Translations under genes and position numbers: made by a program
Notes under the pieces: model-generated
What the model saw: only the letters and a program-made list of their open reading frames with translations
Told to the model about the DNA's origin: nothing
The model's database searches: none
Assembly (NCBI RefSeq): GCF_001909285.1
Contig: NZ_MRSV01000001.1
Coordinates: 2,745,340 to 2,809,339 of the forward strand
Source of the DNA: Exiguobacterium profundum
GTDB lineage: Bacteria; Bacillota; Bacilli; Exiguobacteriales; Exiguobacteriaceae
Length of the DNA stretch: 64,000 bases
Reading direction: 5' to 3'
In this document: piece by piece, positions 18,829-27,420 of the stretch
How the letters are laid out: the number at the start of each line of letters is the position of its first letter
Position numbering within the stretch: position 1 is the first letter of the stretch

Positions 18829-18874
18829 AAAAAAAAACAAAAAAATGACCGCCCCTCGAATGGGGACGGTCATT
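18829..18874 (-). terminator. Terminator of the ArsR-type regulator gene
   Basis: A GC-rich stem (18844-18855 with 18862-18874) is followed on the minus strand by a long T-rich tail. It separates the regulator from the ATPase gene. Confidence 0.85.
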
Positions 18875-18878
18875 GAAC

Positions 18879-19241
18879 TTAAACGTCTTTTTTTTTTTTA
18901 CTGTGTGTCAATGCAATTTCAACGAGCTGTCTCACGTGCTCATCATCCAATGAATAATAAACGACTTTCCCTTCTTTACGATACTTTACCAATCCTTGTT
19001 CAAGTAATGTCCGTAAATGGTGAGATGCGGTCGCGTTAGAGTGACCGATAACGGCCGCCACATCGCATACACATAGTTCATGTTCGAGCGTCAACACATA
19101 CAGCACTTTTAGACGGGTCGGATCAGCGAACGCTTTAAACAAACGACTGACTCGAGGCGCATCTAATTGCGCCAAGGCGGTTTGTAGCGTTGGAACGTCC
19201 TCTGATTGAATTCCAATCGTTTCACACTGTGGCACTTTCAT
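18879..19241 (-). CDS. ArsR/SmtB family metal-responsive repressor
   Basis: A 120-residue winged-helix repressor. ELCVCDVA in the recognition region gives the CxC pair of the alpha-3 metal site as in CadC and ArsR, and DDEHVRQLVEIALTHSKKK resembles the alpha-5 zinc site of CzrA/SmtB, so it may sense Cd, Pb or Zn. An additional Cys lies near the N-terminus (PQCET). ATG at 19241 follows GAGGTG at 6-bp spacing, in preference to an in-frame GTG nine bases upstream. It most likely controls the metal ATPase through the palindrome at 18784-18803. Confidence 0.92.
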   Translation of the reverse strand: MKVPQCETIGIQSEDVPTLQTALAQLDAPRVSRLFKAFADPTRLKVLYVLTLEHELCVCDVAAVIGHSNATASHHLRTLLEQGLVKYRKEGKVVYYSLDDEHVRQLVEIALTHSKKKKDV

Positions 19242-19390
19242 TTTTTTCACCTCGTCTTTTGATGTGTAAAAAAAAACAAAAAATCCCGAATATATCTGTT
19301 ATATATTATAGTTGACTTAATGTCATCTGTTATAATACAATCATGACAACAACCAATACTGTGACACATCTACGAAGGAGGCATTTTCAT

Positions 19391-19549
19391 ATGAATGAAT
19401 GGGCGAGCCGACTCGAATCATCTGTAGAGTTTTATCAAAAACTACCGGACAAAACGTGCCAGGAATGCGGGAAGCATATGGATGAACAGTGCGAATCATA
19501 CGAAACGACTTGTGCTTCATGTACCGAGAAGCTTCAACTTGCAGAATAA
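19391..19549 (+). CDS. YhfH family small zinc-ribbon protein
   Basis: A 52-residue protein with FYQKLPDKTCQECGKHMDEQ and a second CASC pair, which matches the YhfH family of tiny Cys4 proteins found in Bacillus relatives. Function is unknown; the two Cys pairs probably bind zinc. The ATG at 19391 has AAGGAGG eight bases upstream. It is divergent from the ArsR-type gene and has its own terminator. Confidence 0.82.
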   Translation: MNEWASRLESSVEFYQKLPDKTCQECGKHMDEQCESYETTCASCTEKLQLAE

Positions 19550-19585
19550 AACAACGCCCCTTCGAGATGGAAGGGGCGTTGTTTC
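19550..19585. terminator. Bidirectional terminator between yhfH and crcB
   Basis: A 13-bp perfect inverted repeat rich in G and C lies between the two convergent genes with T-rich ends on both strands. Confidence 0.88.
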
Positions 19586-19925
19586 AGATTGACCAGCCGA
19601 TATAAGCAGCCAGTATTCCAAACAGATATGTGGCAAGGAGATAAAGTCCGAATCGAATCCAGTCTTTTGTCGCAAACCGCATCAATTCAAGTTTCAAAGT
19701 CGAAAACGTCGTAAACGACCCTAAAAATCCAATCCCTAAAAAGAGAAGGAGCGACGGATGGCTCGTGTGGGCATATAAATACCCAAGAGCAAACGAACCC
19801 GACACATTGACGAATAATGTTGCAAATGGAAAGGTGGAATCAGACCACCGTTTCATCAGTTGACCGATAGCAAAACGACAAATCGCACCAAAAAAGGCAC
19901 CTGTCGCAATCCACATGATTGTCAC
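19584..19925 (-). CDS. crcB: Fluoride channel FluC/CrcB (second of two)
   Basis: A 113-residue four-helix membrane protein that lets fluoride leave the cell. The NVSGSFALGYL and GFLGSFTTFSTL motifs hold the pore Asn and Phe residues typical of Fluc. The start is GTG at 19925, only one base after the stop of the upstream crcB copy, behind GGTGAAAT. Adjacent crcB copies in Gram-positive bacteria often divide roles or form mixed dimers; which applies here is not known. Confidence 0.93.
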   Translation of the reverse strand: MTIMWIATGAFFGAICRFAIGQLMKRWSDSTFPFATLFVNVSGSFALGYLYAHTSHPSLLLFLGIGFLGSFTTFSTLKLELMRFATKDWIRFGLYLLATYLFGILAAYIGWSI

Positions 19926-19926
19926 T

Positions 19927-20313
19927 CTATTTCACCTCACCTTTTCGTCTCACGCCGACACGATAACCAAGCCATGAGCTCCCGAGTCCAAGCGTGATAC
20001 TCAAAAAGACGTATAGAAGCGCCAACCCTATCCGACTTTCGTCTAATAATCGAATCGTTTCAACGCTAAACGTGGAGAATGTAGTGAAGGAACCAATCAT
20101 TCCAGTCCCCACAATCGTGACGAATTGAGGAGAAAGTTTACCCGTTCGAAGAAACATGTGAGTCAAAAACCCTAACAAAAAACTACCGCTGAGATTGATG
20201 AGCAATGTCGAAACCGGGAATGCGCTCGGTCCAATCGAATCGATCATCATACCAAGGCCATAGCGTGCCAAAGCACCGACCGCCCCTGCCAATCCGACAT
20301 ATATGTAAATCAT
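19927..20313 (-). CDS. crcB: Fluoride channel FluC/CrcB (first of two)
   Basis: A 128-residue Fluc protein with NLSGSFLLGFL and MIGSFTTFSTFS motifs and four membrane helices. The ATG at 20313 is preceded by GGAGGAG at good spacing; the upstream frame to 20340 is not supported. It forms a two-gene operon with the other crcB. I looked for the crcB (fluoride) riboswitch upstream and did not see it; the space holds a TATAAT-like sequence and the rocD terminator. Confidence 0.93.
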   Translation of the reverse strand: MIYIYVGLAGAVGALARYGLGMMIDSIGPSAFPVSTLLINLSGSFLLGFLTHMFLRTGKLSPQFVTIVGTGMIGSFTTFSTFSVETIRLLDESRIGLALLYVFLSITLGLGSSWLGYRVGVRRKGEVK

Positions 20314-20330
20314 CCAACTCCTCCTCCACG

Positions 20331-20356
20331 AAAAAGACACCTGCTAGGCAGGTGTC
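20331..20356 (-). terminator. Terminator of rocD
   Basis: A 9-bp perfect stem (20336-20344 with 20348-20356) and five T on the minus strand. Confidence 0.85.
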
Positions 20357-20392
20357 GATTGAACTGACTTCATTATACCAAGCTGACGCTTC

Positions 20393-21595
20393 TTACGAAA
20401 TAGCTGCGGGAGCCAATACGGCTTCGATTGCTTCGAATGCTTGGTCGAGTTCTTCTTTCGTGATCACAAGCGGTGGTGCCAATCGAATCACGGTTTCATG
20501 TGTTTCTTTACAGAGAAGTCCTCGCTCTTTTAGCGCCTCACAGTAAGGACGAGCCGACTCCGTCAACTCAATGCCGATAAAGAGTCCGCGACCGCGAACA
20601 TCACGAATCATCGGATTGTCGATCGACTTCAAGCGATCCATGAAGTACGTCCCGAGTTCTAGCGAACGCTCCGGTAGGTTTTCTTCTTCAAGCACTTCAA
20701 GAGCTGCGACCGAAACAGCTGAAGCAAGCGGGTTTCCGCCAAACGTCGACCCGTGCGAGCCTGGGTTGAAGACCGAAAGAATCTCCTGGTCAGCTGCAAC
20801 GCATGAGATTGGGAAGACCCCGCCTCCAAGTGCTTTTCCGAGAATATACATATCCGGTGTGACATCTTCCCACTCGATGGCAAACCACTTTCCAGAACGA
20901 CCAAGTCCAGACTGGATCTCATCTGCGACGAAAAGGACATTATGTTCTTTACAGAGCTCAGATGCCCGCTTCAAATAACCTGCCGGCGGAATGATGATCC
21001 CCGCTTCACCTTGAATCGGTTCAACGATGAACGCCGCTGTGTTCTCTGTGATCGCCGCTTCGAATGCATCGATATCACCATATGGCACAACTTTGAACCC
21101 TGGCAATAGCGGTCCGAATCCACGCTGATATTCTGCTTCTGTCGACATCGACACAGCAGCCATCGTCCGTCCATGGAAGTTTCCTGAGCAGACGATGATT
21201 TCCGCTTGTCCCGGAATACCCTTCACGTCATATGCCCAACGACGTGCTGTCTTCACGGCCGTCTCGACCGCTTCTGCACCCGTGTTCATCGGTAACACCA
21301 TCTGTTTTTTTGTTAGCGTTACCACTTTGTCGTAAAAACGTCCAAGTTGATCGTTATAAAAAGCACGCGACGTCAACGTGATCTTATCCGCTTGATCTTT
21401 AAGCGCTTGGATGATCTTTGGATGACAGTGTCCCTGATTGACAGCAGAGTATGCACTTAACATATCCATGTAGCGATTCCCCTCAGGATCGGTTACCCAA
21501 ATCCCTTTCGCCTCCGAAATGACAATCGGTAGTGGATGATAGTTATGTGCCCCGAACTTCTCTGTCAATTCAATCACATCATGTGTTTTTGACAT
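20393..21595 (-). CDS. rocD: Ornithine--oxo-acid aminotransferase
   Basis: A 400-residue PLP enzyme that converts ornithine and 2-oxoglutarate into glutamate semialdehyde and glutamate, in arginine/ornithine use and linked to proline. The [17 protein letters not shown] start, the [15 protein letters not shown] stretch and the PLP-Lys motif LGKALGGG (Lys near residue 254) identify it among class III aminotransferases. Length is normal. ATG at 21595 follows AAGGGGGAA. It is monocistronic; an antiporter possibly for arginine/ornithine lies 2 kb away. Confidence 0.95.
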   Translation of the reverse strand: MSKTHDVIELTEKFGAHNYHPLPIVISEAKGIWVTDPEGNRYMDMLSAYSAVNQGHCHPKIIQALKDQADKITLTSRAFYNDQLGRFYDKVVTLTKKQMVLPMNTGAEAVETAVKTARRWAYDVKGIPGQAEIIVCSGNFHGRTMAAVSMSTEAEYQRGFGPLLPGFKVVPYGDIDAFEAAITENTAAFIVEPIQGEAGIIIPPAGYLKRASELCKEHNVLFVADEIQSGLGRSGKWFAIEWEDVTPDMYILGKALGGGVFPISCVAADQEILSVFNPGSHGSTFGGNPLASAVSVAALEVLEEENLPERSLELGTYFMDRLKSIDNPMIRDVRGRGLFIGIELTESARPYCEALKERGLLCKETHETVIRLAPPLVITKEELDQAFEAIEAVLAPAAIS

Positions 21596-21750
21596 ATTGT
21601 TTCCCCCTTATTCAAAACTATCTTACTCTTTCAGTATATGACGTCCCTCTTTCTTTTGACAATGACGAACTTAAGCATTCCTTGAATTGGCAAAATCAGG
21701 TACACTGACATTAGAATATGCATTTAGCATGACAGATTGGAGGAAATGAT

Positions 21751-23805
21751 GTGGCTTCATTGCGTGATTTACCAGTAGATGAATTCATCGATGCTTTATC
21801 TGTTCCGTGTTGTTATATTTCTCAAGATGGTACGGTCCTATTATGGAATACGCATGCCGAAGTTTTATTCGGCTGGGAACGTGACGAAGTCCTCCATCAA
21901 CCACTGCCGGTCGTCCGGCAATTAGATCATGCTCTCGAAACATGGTCGCCGCTCCTCCTTCAATATCCATTCTCGACAACGGCGATGACGCCGTTTCAAC
22001 ATAAGGATGGCTCCGTCATCTATGCGACTGCCTACCTGCAATCTTTTTCGCTCGAAGGGATTTATGGTTATTTTTTAGCGTTTCTCCCAAAAGGATTTGG
22101 ACCGCTCATCAGTACAGAACAGTTCAATCTACTTCATCATTTTCAAGAGATGATCAAACAGTCCACGCATTACTTGGCGACAAATGCGAAAGGCGAGATT
22201 GTAGACATCAATCCTTCGTTATGCCGTCTACTCGATGCGACGGAGCAACAGCTAATCGGACGCGAATGGTTCGAACTCATTCATGATTCAAGTGAACAGG
22301 ACGGGATTTCGCGTAACGTTTTAAAATCACTTGCGACCAATCGGATTTGGAACGGTGAGATGCCGATCTCCTGTAAGCAACATGAGTCAGAGCCGTGTTG
22401 GCTTAACTTGACTGTCGTACCGATTGTTAGTGAGAAGAATGAAGTGATTCAATATACCGCATTCGGATTTGATGTGTCGGAAAAGAAGCGTCTTGAAAAA
22501 GAAGTCCAGTTCCTCGCTTATCAAAATGAGTTGACCGGACAAAATAATAAAAAAGGGTTTTTACGTCGCTACGACTCAATCCTTCGACAAATCGATGAGC
22601 GAGAAGGTCTCCTTCATATTGCCTTGTTTGATATCGACCGCTTCAAAATTATCAATGAGTCATTCGGGTCTCGCGTTGGGAACGAACTTCTCATCCAAAT
22701 CAAAGAGCGCGCACTGCATCTTATTCCGGAATCCGCTCTTTTATTCCATCCTACGGGCGGACTGTTCGGTGTCATGTTCTTCGAGGAATCGAAAGAAGAA
22801 GTGTTCCAAGTACTCCGACATCTGCAACACGAACTGCAACGTCCGTTCCGGATTTACCATCACTCCATCATGGTATCGATTTCGATCGGATGCGTATTTT
22901 ATCCGTCTTCGACAAGTTCACTCGAGGAACTGTATACACGTGCTGAAAGTGCCCTCTTCAAAGGGAAACAGATTGGCGTCGGTACGATTCAATTTGTGAC
23001 AAAAGATATGGATGCCGCTTTCTCGAGACAAATCCATATTGAGAAGGCGATGTACCGAGCCCTTGAAGAAAAGCATTTTTATCTTGAGTATCAACCAAAG
23101 TATGAACTTGCCACAGACCGGCTCATCGGTTTTGAGGCACTCCTTCGTTGGCATCACGACGAACTGGGACAAATCCCGCCTTCAGAGTTCATTCCGCTCG
23201 CGGAAGAGATGGCACTCATCGTTCCCATCAACAACTGGGTCATCTTAGAGGCAACGAAACAACTGAAAGCCTGGAAAGCCGAGTTCGATCAACCGCTCTC
23301 GATGGCAATCAACATTTCGCCTAATCAATTCCGAAGCGACAGTTTTTTGAATACGTTACGAAACATCAAGCAACAACTCCAGCTCGACCCGGCAGACGTC
23401 ATTTTGGAGATCACGGAAAGTCTTGTCATGCAACAAACTGATGAAATCATCGAACGCATGGAACAAATCAAGCGCTTGAACTATCGACTGTCGATTGACG
23501 ATTTCGGAACAGGCTTCTCGTCCTTGCAGTATTTGAAGTCCTTCCCGGTCGATGAACTCAAAATCGATAAAGTCTTTCTCGATGATTGGATGGCGTCCAA
23601 ATCTCATCTCCTCGATGTCATCGTCCATCTTGGGAAGAGTTTAAATCTCCACGTCGTCGCAGAGGGAGTCGAAGATGAAGAGATGTTGGCACACTTAAAG
23701 TCGACAGATTGCGATTCTTTCCAGGGCTATTTATATGCGAGACCTGCTTCACCAAGTGTAATCGAACAATTACTCCGATCATCAAAAAACTCACCGGACG
23801 CTTGA
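21751..23805 (+). CDS. PAS-PAS-GGDEF(degenerate)-EAL protein
   Basis: A 684-residue cytoplasmic protein with two PAS domains (about 10-110 and 125-245), a GGDEF-like domain and an EAL domain. The cyclase signature is TGGLFG (near residue 334) instead of GGDEF, so it should not make cyclic di-GMP. The EAL half is intact: EALLRW (near 461), NISPNQF, EITESL, DDFGTGFSS, ELKIDK and EGVED. The protein is thus probably a phosphodiesterase tuned by its PAS domains. GTG start at 21751 behind GGAGGAAA. No membrane segment. Confidence 0.92.
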   Translation: MASLRDLPVDEFIDALSVPCCYISQDGTVLLWNTHAEVLFGWERDEVLHQPLPVVRQLDHALETWSPLLLQYPFSTTAMTPFQHKDGSVIYATAYLQSFSLEGIYGYFLAFLPKGFGPLISTEQFNLLHHFQEMIKQSTHYLATNAKGEIVDINPSLCRLLDATEQQLIGREWFELIHDSSEQDGISRNVLKSLATNRIWNGEMPISCKQHESEPCWLNLTVVPIVSEKNEVIQYTAFGFDVSEKKRLEKEVQFLAYQNELTGQNNKKGFLRRYDSILRQIDEREGLLHIALFDIDRFKIINESFGSRVGNELLIQIKERALHLIPESALLFHPTGGLFGVMFFEESKEEVFQVLRHLQHELQRPFRIYHHSIMVSISIGCVFYPSSTSSLEELYTRAESALFKGKQIGVGTIQFVTKDMDAAFSRQIHIEKAMYRALEEKHFYLEYQPKYELATDRLIGFEALLRWHHDELGQIPPSEFIPLAEEMALIVPINNWVILEATKQLKAWKAEFDQPLSMAINISPNQFRSDSFLNTLRNIKQQLQLDPADVILEITESLVMQQTDEIIERMEQIKRLNYRLSIDDFGTGFSSLQYLKSFPVDELKIDKVFLDDWMASKSHLLDVIVHLGKSLNLHVVAEGVEDEEMLAHLKSTDCDSFQGYLYARPASPSVIEQLLRSSKNSPDA

Positions 23806-23824
23806 GACGCCGGTGAGTTTTCTT
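23785..23824. terminator. Bidirectional terminator
   Basis: A stem of about 10 bp containing CTCACCGG and its complement overlaps the end of the EAL gene and lies 5 bp before the stop of the convergent antiporter gene. Confidence 0.82.
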
Positions 23825-25226
23825 ATAGGGCAATCGCGGCTGTCCAAAGTCCATAAATGCCATAGGTCGCACATAATAGAATAATCAAGGCAATCATCGA
23901 CTGGGTACGGGTCAAGAACGGTCGTCCTTGTTCCCGTTCTGCCAAAAGAAAGACGAAGATGCCAGGTGCGTATAGAATCATCGCAATCAAGACATACTCG
24001 AATCCTGAAGCATAGAGTAACCAGGCGGCGTATAGCGAGGCAATCCCGGAAACGACCATCATCCGTAGCGACGTCGCCCGCTTCGCCTCCATCCATCCAT
24101 AGAGTGCCGAGAATAGATAAGGAACGAGTGCTGCGATTCCAGCGATGCTTGAAAGCACGAGATACGTCTGTTCTGAAAACAAGGCGATGGCCGTGACCAC
24201 TTGAGTGAACGCTTGGGTGATGAATAGCGCGTTCACTGGTGTTTCGTTCGCATTCAAACGGTGAAATACTTTCGGAAACACCCCATCCCGGCTCGCCACG
24301 TACGAAATCTCCGTCGCTAAAATCGTCCAGCCGAGCAATGCGCCTGTTAATGATACGAGCAGTCCGATGTTAATCAATGTTGCGCCGAACGGGCCGACGA
24401 CCGCTTCTAACACATATGCCATCGACGGTTCAGGCAACGCAGCGAGTTGCTCCTGTGTCATGACACCAAACGAGAAGATGGAAATCATCATGTAAATCAA
24501 TAACGTCCCAATCAGGCCAATGACCGTGGCACGACCGACATCTTTCTTGTGACGTGCGCGCGATGACAATACGACCGCTCCCTCGATACCGACAAATGCC
24601 CAGAGTGTGACGAGCATCGTCGACTTCACTTGTGGAAACACATCCGCCCAAACAAACCCAGTTTCTCCCCAAAAATCGACTTGGAACGTATCTATTTTAA
24701 ACGCGAATAGGATCAACACGATGAACAAAATAATCGGGACGAGTTTCGCAATCGTTGTCACGATATTGAGAAGTGCCGCTTCACGCATCCCACGTGAAAT
24801 GAGCCAAAATAAGCCCCAAATCAGAACGACACTCACGAACAAGCGAAACAGTCGGTGTTCTGCTGAAAAAATAAGAAAAAAATAAGCCAATGTACTGAAA
24901 ATCAATGTGATGTTGGCTACCGTCCCAATCCAAGCCGACATCCAGTACCCCCATCCGCTGTTGAATCCGACAAACTTCCCGAAACCTTCACGGGCATAGG
25001 CGTAAATTCCGCCTTCTAGCTCTGGCCGCGTGTTTGCTAAAAACTGAAACACAAAGGCGAGCATAATCATGCCGACACCCGTAATCCCCCATCCAATTAA
25101 AACTGGTCCGACCCCTGCCCCTTGTGCCATTGCACCAGGCAGGTTAAACGCACCTCCACCAATCATGGTCCCGACGACCATTGAAGCAAGACCGAAAAAG
25201 CCGATTCCGGCTGAATGTTGTTTCAA
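23823..25226 (-). CDS. Basic amino acid/polyamine antiporter, APC family (ArcD/YdgI-like)
   Basis: A 467-residue transporter with about twelve to thirteen membrane helices. The start GLASMVVGTMIGGGAFNLPG and the helix-2/3 region LEGGIYAYAREGFGKFVGFNSG-like stretch are typical of the basic amino acid/polyamine antiporter branch of the APC superfamily, whose members exchange arginine for ornithine or lysine for cadaverine. The exact pair is not certain. With rocD nearby, arginine/ornithine is a reasonable guess. Confidence 0.87.
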   Translation of the reverse strand: MKQHSAGIGFFGLASMVVGTMIGGGAFNLPGAMAQGAGVGPVLIGWGITGVGMIMLAFVFQFLANTRPELEGGIYAYAREGFGKFVGFNSGWGYWMSAWIGTVANITLIFSTLAYFFLIFSAEHRLFRLFVSVVLIWGLFWLISRGMREAALLNIVTTIAKLVPIILFIVLILFAFKIDTFQVDFWGETGFVWADVFPQVKSTMLVTLWAFVGIEGAVVLSSRARHKKDVGRATVIGLIGTLLIYMMISIFSFGVMTQEQLAALPEPSMAYVLEAVVGPFGATLINIGLLVSLTGALLGWTILATEISYVASRDGVFPKVFHRLNANETPVNALFITQAFTQVVTAIALFSEQTYLVLSSIAGIAALVPYLFSALYGWMEAKRATSLRMMVVSGIASLYAAWLLYASGFEYVLIAMILYAPGIFVFLLAEREQGRPFLTRTQSMIALIILLCATYGIYGLWTAAIAL

Positions 25227-25420
25227 GTTAACGCCTCCACTACTATCCTATCTGTACGAATAACTATACAAAAATATTGTATAATCATTCGTTGATTTTT
25301 CTATTCTACTTCCTGAAAGGATTGATGAATAGTCATTCTAAATAAGTTTATATTTTAGGATAATTTGAAAAATTCCGTTGCATATTCATGTCAGATGTAG
25401 TTTAATTACAACATATTCTA

Positions 25421-25435
25421 AATTATCAGAATTTT
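25421..25435. promoter_or_regulatory. CodY-like site before oppA
   Basis: AATTATCAGAATTTT matches the CodY motif AATTTTCWGAAAATT at 12 of 15 positions. It lies 12 bp before the oppA start codon and overlaps a second AATTTTC half. Peptide uptake genes are common CodY targets. The 220-bp gap before oppA holds nothing else that I recognise. Confidence 0.5.
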
Positions 25436-25446
25436 CGGGAGGTTGT

Positions 25447-27075
25447 ATGATAAAAAACAAAAAATGGTTAGCGTTATCGGGGGTCGCATTATTGGCGACG
25501 GCTGCTTGTAGCACAGGAGATGACTCATCAAGTTCAGAAGGTTCATCTTCAAGCGATGCGAAAAAAGAAATCACAATGGTATCGGCGACGGACTTGCCGC
25601 AGCTCGATCCGACACTGACAACAGACTCGACATCGATCATCGTGACAAACAACGTGTTCGAAGGATTGTATCGTCTAGATGAGAACAACCAACCGACACC
25701 GGGGATTGCCGAAGATGTCGAAGTATCTGAGGATGGACTTACATACACGTTCAAGTTACGTGACGCAAACTGGTCAGACGGTTCTCCAATTACAGCTGAA
25801 GACTTCGTTTACTCTTGGAAACGTGCCCTCAATCCTGAAACAGGTGCGGAGTATGCCTATATTCAAAAAGATTTGAAAAACGCGAACAAAATCCTTGCGG
25901 GTGAAATGTCGCTCGACGACCTCGGCGCAAAAGCGATTGACGAAAAAACGCTTGAAGTACAATTGGAAGCACCAGCTCCTTATTTCTTAGGTTTGACTGG
26001 ATTCCCAACGTATATGCCGCAAAAACAAGAGTACGTCGAAGAGCAAGGCGAAGAGTTCGCAACATCTGTCGACAAGACACTCTATAACGGACCTTACGTC
26101 TTGAGCGAGTGGCAAGACAATGCAGGATGGGTTTACAAGAAGAACCCTGAATATTGGGATGCTGAAAACGTCAAGATGGACACGATCAACGTCAAAGTCG
26201 TAAAAGACGTATCGACTGGGGTCAACTTGTTCGAGTCGGGTGAAGCGGACTACACGCTCCTCTCTTCTGAATTCGTTCCGCAATTCGAAGACAGCGACGA
26301 GTTCAAAACGCGTGCCGATGCTCGAATCAACTTCCTTCGTTTCAACCAAAAGAACGAAGCGCTCCAAAACGTCAACATCCGTGAAGCACTTGCGAAAGGA
26401 TTCGACAAACAGAGTGTGACAGATGTCATCTTAACAGATGGATCGCAACCGGCGAACTATATCGTAGCGAAAGACTTCACGTTCACAGAAGACGGAGCTG
26501 ACTTCCGTGAGAAGTATCCAGACCTCCTCAACTACAACGTAGATGAAGCAAAAACCGCGTGGGAAAAAGGATTAGAAGAATTAGGTGTTGAAACAATCGA
26601 ACTCGAGTTCCTCTCACGTGACGAAGAAGCGTTCAAGAAAGTGAACGAGTTCATCAAAGGCGAACTTGAGAAGAACTTGCCTGGTTTGACACTTAACATC
26701 AAACAGCAACCGTTCAAAAACTTCCTTGATCTTGAAGGGAAAGGCGAATATGACGTTTCTGCAGCTGGTTGGGGCCCTGACTATCAGGATCCGATGACAT
26801 ACCTCGACATGTGGGTCACAGACGGACCGTTTAACCGTATGGAGTACTCGAATGACGAATATGATCAGTTGATTCAATCTGCGAAGAAAGAAGCCGATCA
26901 GATGAAACGTTGGGAAGCAATGCAAGAAGCAGAACGCATCCTTCTCGAAGAAGACTTTGCCATCGATCCGATTTATCAAAAAGGTGAGGCATACTTAGAG
27001 CGTTCAAACATCGAGAACATGTACCGTCACCCGTTCGGTGCCGATGCAAGTTTCAAGTGGCTTGACGTGAAATAA
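25447..27075 (+). CDS. oppA: Oligopeptide ABC transporter substrate-binding lipoprotein
   Basis: A 542-residue extracellular peptide-binding protein. The signal peptide ends in the lipobox ATAAC with the lipidated Cys at residue 21, followed by a Ser-rich linker and an SBP family 5 domain (VFEGLYRLDENNQPTPGIAEDVE-like opening, WSDGSPITAEDFVYSW). Permease and ATPase genes are not next to it, so it must work with a transporter encoded elsewhere. ATG at 25447 follows GGGAGG. A terminator follows. Confidence 0.94.
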   Translation: MIKNKKWLALSGVALLATAACSTGDDSSSSEGSSSSDAKKEITMVSATDLPQLDPTLTTDSTSIIVTNNVFEGLYRLDENNQPTPGIAEDVEVSEDGLTYTFKLRDANWSDGSPITAEDFVYSWKRALNPETGAEYAYIQKDLKNANKILAGEMSLDDLGAKAIDEKTLEVQLEAPAPYFLGLTGFPTYMPQKQEYVEEQGEEFATSVDKTLYNGPYVLSEWQDNAGWVYKKNPEYWDAENVKMDTINVKVVKDVSTGVNLFESGEADYTLLSSEFVPQFEDSDEFKTRADARINFLRFNQKNEALQNVNIREALAKGFDKQSVTDVILTDGSQPANYIVAKDFTFTEDGADFREKYPDLLNYNVDEAKTAWEKGLEELGVETIELEFLSRDEEAFKKVNEFIKGELEKNLPGLTLNIKQQPFKNFLDLEGKGEYDVSAAGWGPDYQDPMTYLDMWVTDGPFNRMEYSNDEYDQLIQSAKKEADQMKRWEAMQEAERILLEEDFAIDPIYQKGEAYLERSNIENMYRHPFGADASFKWLDVK

Positions 27076-27082
27076 TGATTGT

Positions 27083-27119
27083 AACCTCCTTGATTCCTAC
27101 ATGGACCAGGGAGGTTTTT
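27083..27119 (+). terminator. Probable terminator of oppA
   Basis: An imperfect stem of AACCTCC and GGAGGTT with a long inner loop is followed by five T. Its right arm also supplies a ribosome-binding-like GGAGG to the small frame at 27125. Confidence 0.6.
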
Positions 27120-27124
27120 CTGTC

Positions 27125-27386
27125 GTGAAAGTCTCTATAAAGAGTTTGACACTGCGGTTCACCTTATTAGCTGTCACGATCTGCATCATGAATGTATCTG
27201 GATTGGATGACAAGCACATCTACTTCGCCTCCATTTTGGTTGCTCGAGACACCTTGGTTTTCTTTTTACGTCATTCATCTTCATTACCACAGCCTATCAC
27301 TGTACATCATAGTTCTCTTTTGGTTCATTCTCGGTAAACTACTCGACCGTCTCACTTATGCAGTGACGACCGCACATAAAAAATGA
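27125..27386 (+). pseudogene. Small two-helix membrane protein, probable one-base frameshift
   Basis: Two overlapping frames look like one gene. The first begins at GTG 27125 behind GGAGG and codes a membrane helix (LTLRFTLLAVTICIM); its frame then loses membrane character. From 27192 the other frame codes YLDWM and a second clear helix (SLYIIVLFWFILGKLLDRL) and ends at 27386, directly before a terminator. Removing one A at 27191-27192 joins them into an 86-residue two-helix protein. No family is recognised. The reconstruction is inference; a real gene is likely but not certain. Confidence 0.45.
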
Positions 27387-27415
27387 CTTCCATCGATTTG
27401 ATGGAAGTCATTTTC
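27379..27415. terminator. Bidirectional terminator
   Basis: A stem of AAAATGACTTCCATC with its complement lies between the small membrane gene and the NhaC-type gene, with A- and T-runs at its ends. Confidence 0.87.
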
Positions 27416-27420
27416 ATATA

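Noticed and set aside
20314-20390. Possible fluoride riboswitch before the crcB pair
   Set aside because: The conserved fluoride aptamer core was not found; the hairpin there is the rocD terminator.
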